From NCBI GenBank assembly GCA_963801185.1, contig CAWDDW010000001.1:682001-746000 (forward strand): 64,000 nt of DNA, written 5' to 3'. Positions 62,314-64,000 of this stretch are shown one piece after another. The position numbers and the translations under genes are program-made. The notes beneath the pieces were generated by a model. That model was not told the origin of the DNA and did no database searches. It saw only the letters and a list, made by a program, of their open reading frames with translations. Origin of the DNA: Palsa-601 sp963801185. GTDB taxonomy: Bacteria > Actinomycetota > Acidimicrobiia > Acidimicrobiales > Bog-793. The stretch's first letter is position 1, and each line of letters begins with the position of its first letter.

Positions 62314-63652
62314 ATGGCTGACACTTCATCAGCAGTGGAGATGCCCGGCCGCCCATTGGGCGACGACGCAGACCGCGAGGCTCAAGCGCCGTGGCCGGTG
62401 GCTGACCCGGCGATCGACGCTCTCTTCGCGGAAGTGATCGGGACGCCCGAGGGTCGCCGCGATCCCTACTCGCGCTACAGAGCCCTGCGTGAGGTGGCTC
62501 CGGTCTACGTGAGCGGGATGGGCCTCACCATCTGCACGCGCTACGACGAATGCCAGTTCGTGCTGCGAGACCCGCGCTTCGGAAAGGAGGAGGGTACCCG
62601 CGAGGACCGCATCCAAGCCCGCTTCGGCCACCTCGAGATCTTCCCGAGCATCGAGGACCTCCTGTCAGACCGCCGCTCGTTGTTGTTCATGAACCCGCCC
62701 GATCACACGCGGCTCCGCTCCCTGGTATCTAGGGCATTCACGCCGCGCACGGTCGAGCACCTCCGTCCGGAGATCGTGGCGCTCGTCGACGGCCTGCTCG
62801 ACCAAATCTCCTCGGGAGCAGTGACAGATGTGATGTCGGCACTCGCGTTCCCGCTCCCGGCCAACGTGATCAGCACGATGATCGGCGTCCCGGAGGAGGA
62901 CTGGCCCCGCTTCAGGACGGTGGTCAGCCAGGCGACGGCGCTGCTCGAGCCGATCGTGCCCGACAACGAGGCTCGAGGCTGCCCTCCTCGCTCAAGTCGA
63001 GCTCGAGCAGTACTTCGACGGCCTCGTGGCCGAACGCCGCGCCCACCCTCGAGACGATCTCCTCAGCCAGCTGATCGCCGTGCAAGAGGGGAGCGACCGG
63101 CTCACCGAGGGCGAGCTCATCTCGACCGTCATCCTGCTCTTCGGGGCGGGCTTCGAGACGACGACGAACCTCATCGGCAACGGCCTGTACGCGCTGTTGA
63201 CCAATCCCGACCAGCTTGCGCAGCTCCGTTCCGACATGGCGACCGGCGATCGGGCTACCGTCATCCGCTCGGCGGTCGAAGAGCTGCTCCGGTGGGACAG
63301 CCCGGTGCAGTTCGACGGAAGGCAGGCCTTCGAAGACGTCGACATCTGTGGCGTCACCGTCCCGAGAGGCACCGAGGTCGTCACGGTCCTCGGTGCCGCC
63401 AACCGCGATCCCTCACACTTCAGCGATCCCGAGCAACTCGATCTGCGCCGCGACGAGGGGCCGCCGATGAGCTTTGCGAGCGGGATCCATCTCTGCCTCG
63501 GGGCCGCCCTCGCCCGGGCCGAGGGTCAGATCGTTTTCGAGAGAGTGCTCGATCGTTTCCCCTCGATCGAGCTCGCAGACGAGTCTCCTGAGTGGAAGCC
63601 TCGGATCACCTTGCGCGGGCTCGCCTCACTTCCGGTCGTGTTCTCGGACTGA
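62314..63652 (+). CDS. Cytochrome P450 (frameshifted)
   Basis: About 445 residues over one extra base near 62975. Before it: FMNPPDHTRLRSLVSRAFTPRTVEHLRP (C-helix), VMSALAFPLPANVISTMIGVP. After it: ILLFGAGFETTTNLIGNG (I-helix oxygen-activation AG-x-E/D-TT), EELLRWDSPVQ (ExxR), and SFASGIHLCLGAALAR (heme Cys loop). Both halves are continuous homologues, so a single base problem is likely. A monooxygenase of unknown substrate, fed by the adjacent reductase. ATG at 62314 fits the family N-terminus; the ribosome site is weak. Confidence 0.88.
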
Positions 63653-63679
63653 TCGCCTCCGACGAGCTCTGCCGAGGCG

Positions 63680-64000
63680 TCAGCGCGACGGTGCCTTGGC
63701 CGGGTACTCGTAGAAACCTCGTCCTGACTTCCGACCGAGCAGACCCGCCTCGACCATCCTGAGGAGCAGCGGCGGCGGGGCGTAGAGGGGTTCCTTGAAC
63801 TCCTCGTACAGGGACTCGGCAACGGCCTTCATCGTGTCGAGCCCGATCAGGTCTGAGAGCGCCAAGGGGCCCATCGGATGGGCGCAACCTTCGACCATCC
63901 CCGCGTCGATGTCGTCGCGGGTGGCAAAGCCGGATTCCAACATCCGGACCGAGGAGAGCAGGTACGGGATCAGCAGCGCGTTGACAATGAAGCCGGCGCG
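63680..64000 (-). CDS. 3-hydroxyacyl-CoA dehydrogenase, C-terminal part (runs off window)
   Basis: About 107 residues to the natural stop at 63680; the gene continues past base 64000. The sequence AGFIVNALLIPYLLSSVRMLESGFATRDDIDAGMVEG, then HPMGPLALSDLIGLDTMKAV and GRKSGRGFYEYP is the NAD-independent C-terminal domain of 3-hydroxybutyryl-CoA dehydrogenase. It works in fatty acid oxidation or butanoate metabolism. The NAD-binding domain lies outside. Confidence 0.93.
   Translation of the reverse strand, partial: RAGFIVNALLIPYLLSSVRMLESGFATRDDIDAGMVEGCAHPMGPLALSDLIGLDTMKAVAESLYEEFKEPLYAPPPLLLRMVEAGLLGRKSGRGFYEYPAKAPSR

Overview
The window is about 64 kb of high-GC DNA from an actinobacterium. 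Two WhiB-type iron-sulfur proteins, two LytR-CpsA-Psr cell-wall ligases, many GTG starts, ATGA/GTGA gene overlaps and a few leaderless-looking starts all fit that phylum. Several secreted proteins carry repeats of a kind I associate with class Acidimicrobiia (GGY-[x]-GANGGVYAFGNAKFHGS-type units), so that class is my tentative placement; no rRNA gene is present to confirm it. 

Layout: 0-5.6 kb is a branched-chain amino-acid-type ABC operon (LivM; an MFS-LivF-LivG triple fusion; a substrate-binding protein). 5.9-11.3 kb is a run of mostly minus-strand genes (GntR, metallo-beta-lactamase fold hydrolase, TetR plus NmrA-like pair, GNAT, aminotransferase). 11.4-15.1 kb is a peptide-type ABC importer without its ATPases. 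15.1-17.9 kb holds a phospholipase-C-like phosphoesterase, a small unknown protein and an AlkD-like protein. 17.9-33.3 kb is a surface-protein region: a beta-helix protein, a Tat-exported repeat protein, a broken Gly-rich/PIG-like gene, a lipoprotein, a 901-residue secreted repeat protein, a pentapeptide-repeat protein and a YadA-head-like adhesin. A TPR-GGDEF regulator, WhiB, VOC and PadR genes and transposase scars lie between them. 

33.3-41.7 kb is mobile DNA. It starts with an IS3 scar, a HelD fragment and an IS1595 scar. Then come two complete IS1595-family elements placed head to tail (A, 34714-37653; B, 37662-40959) and a smaller related unit (C, 40968 to about 41638). A and B have clear terminal inverted repeats. 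The same 8 bp, CATTCCAG, stands left of A, between A and B, and between B and C. The elements carry cargo: A has a DUF3892 protein, a small acidic protein and a 2-TM protein; B has DUF3467-like, unknown, HicA-like, small acidic, small TM and 2-TM proteins; C has only a SET-domain methyltransferase-like gene. A 22-bp direct repeat brackets the block, which ends next to a tRNA-Val gene. I consider this the most unusual system in the window. 

42-64 kb looks like ordinary chromosome: a membrane protein fused to a GT2 glycosyltransferase, an EAL phosphodiesterase, two LCP proteins, trpD, an acyl-CoA dehydrogenase, whiB, a glycerol operon (glpD, an alkyl-DHAP-synthase-like flavoprotein, glpK), a MoxR-DUF58-transglutaminase operon, and a ferredoxin reductase divergent from a cytochrome P450. 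The window ends inside a 3-hydroxyacyl-CoA dehydrogenase. 

At least nine otherwise well-conserved genes are broken by one-base frame changes, both in core metabolism and in the mobile region. Sequencing or assembly error is the simplest cause for many of them, so these genes are annotated across the shift rather than as dead.
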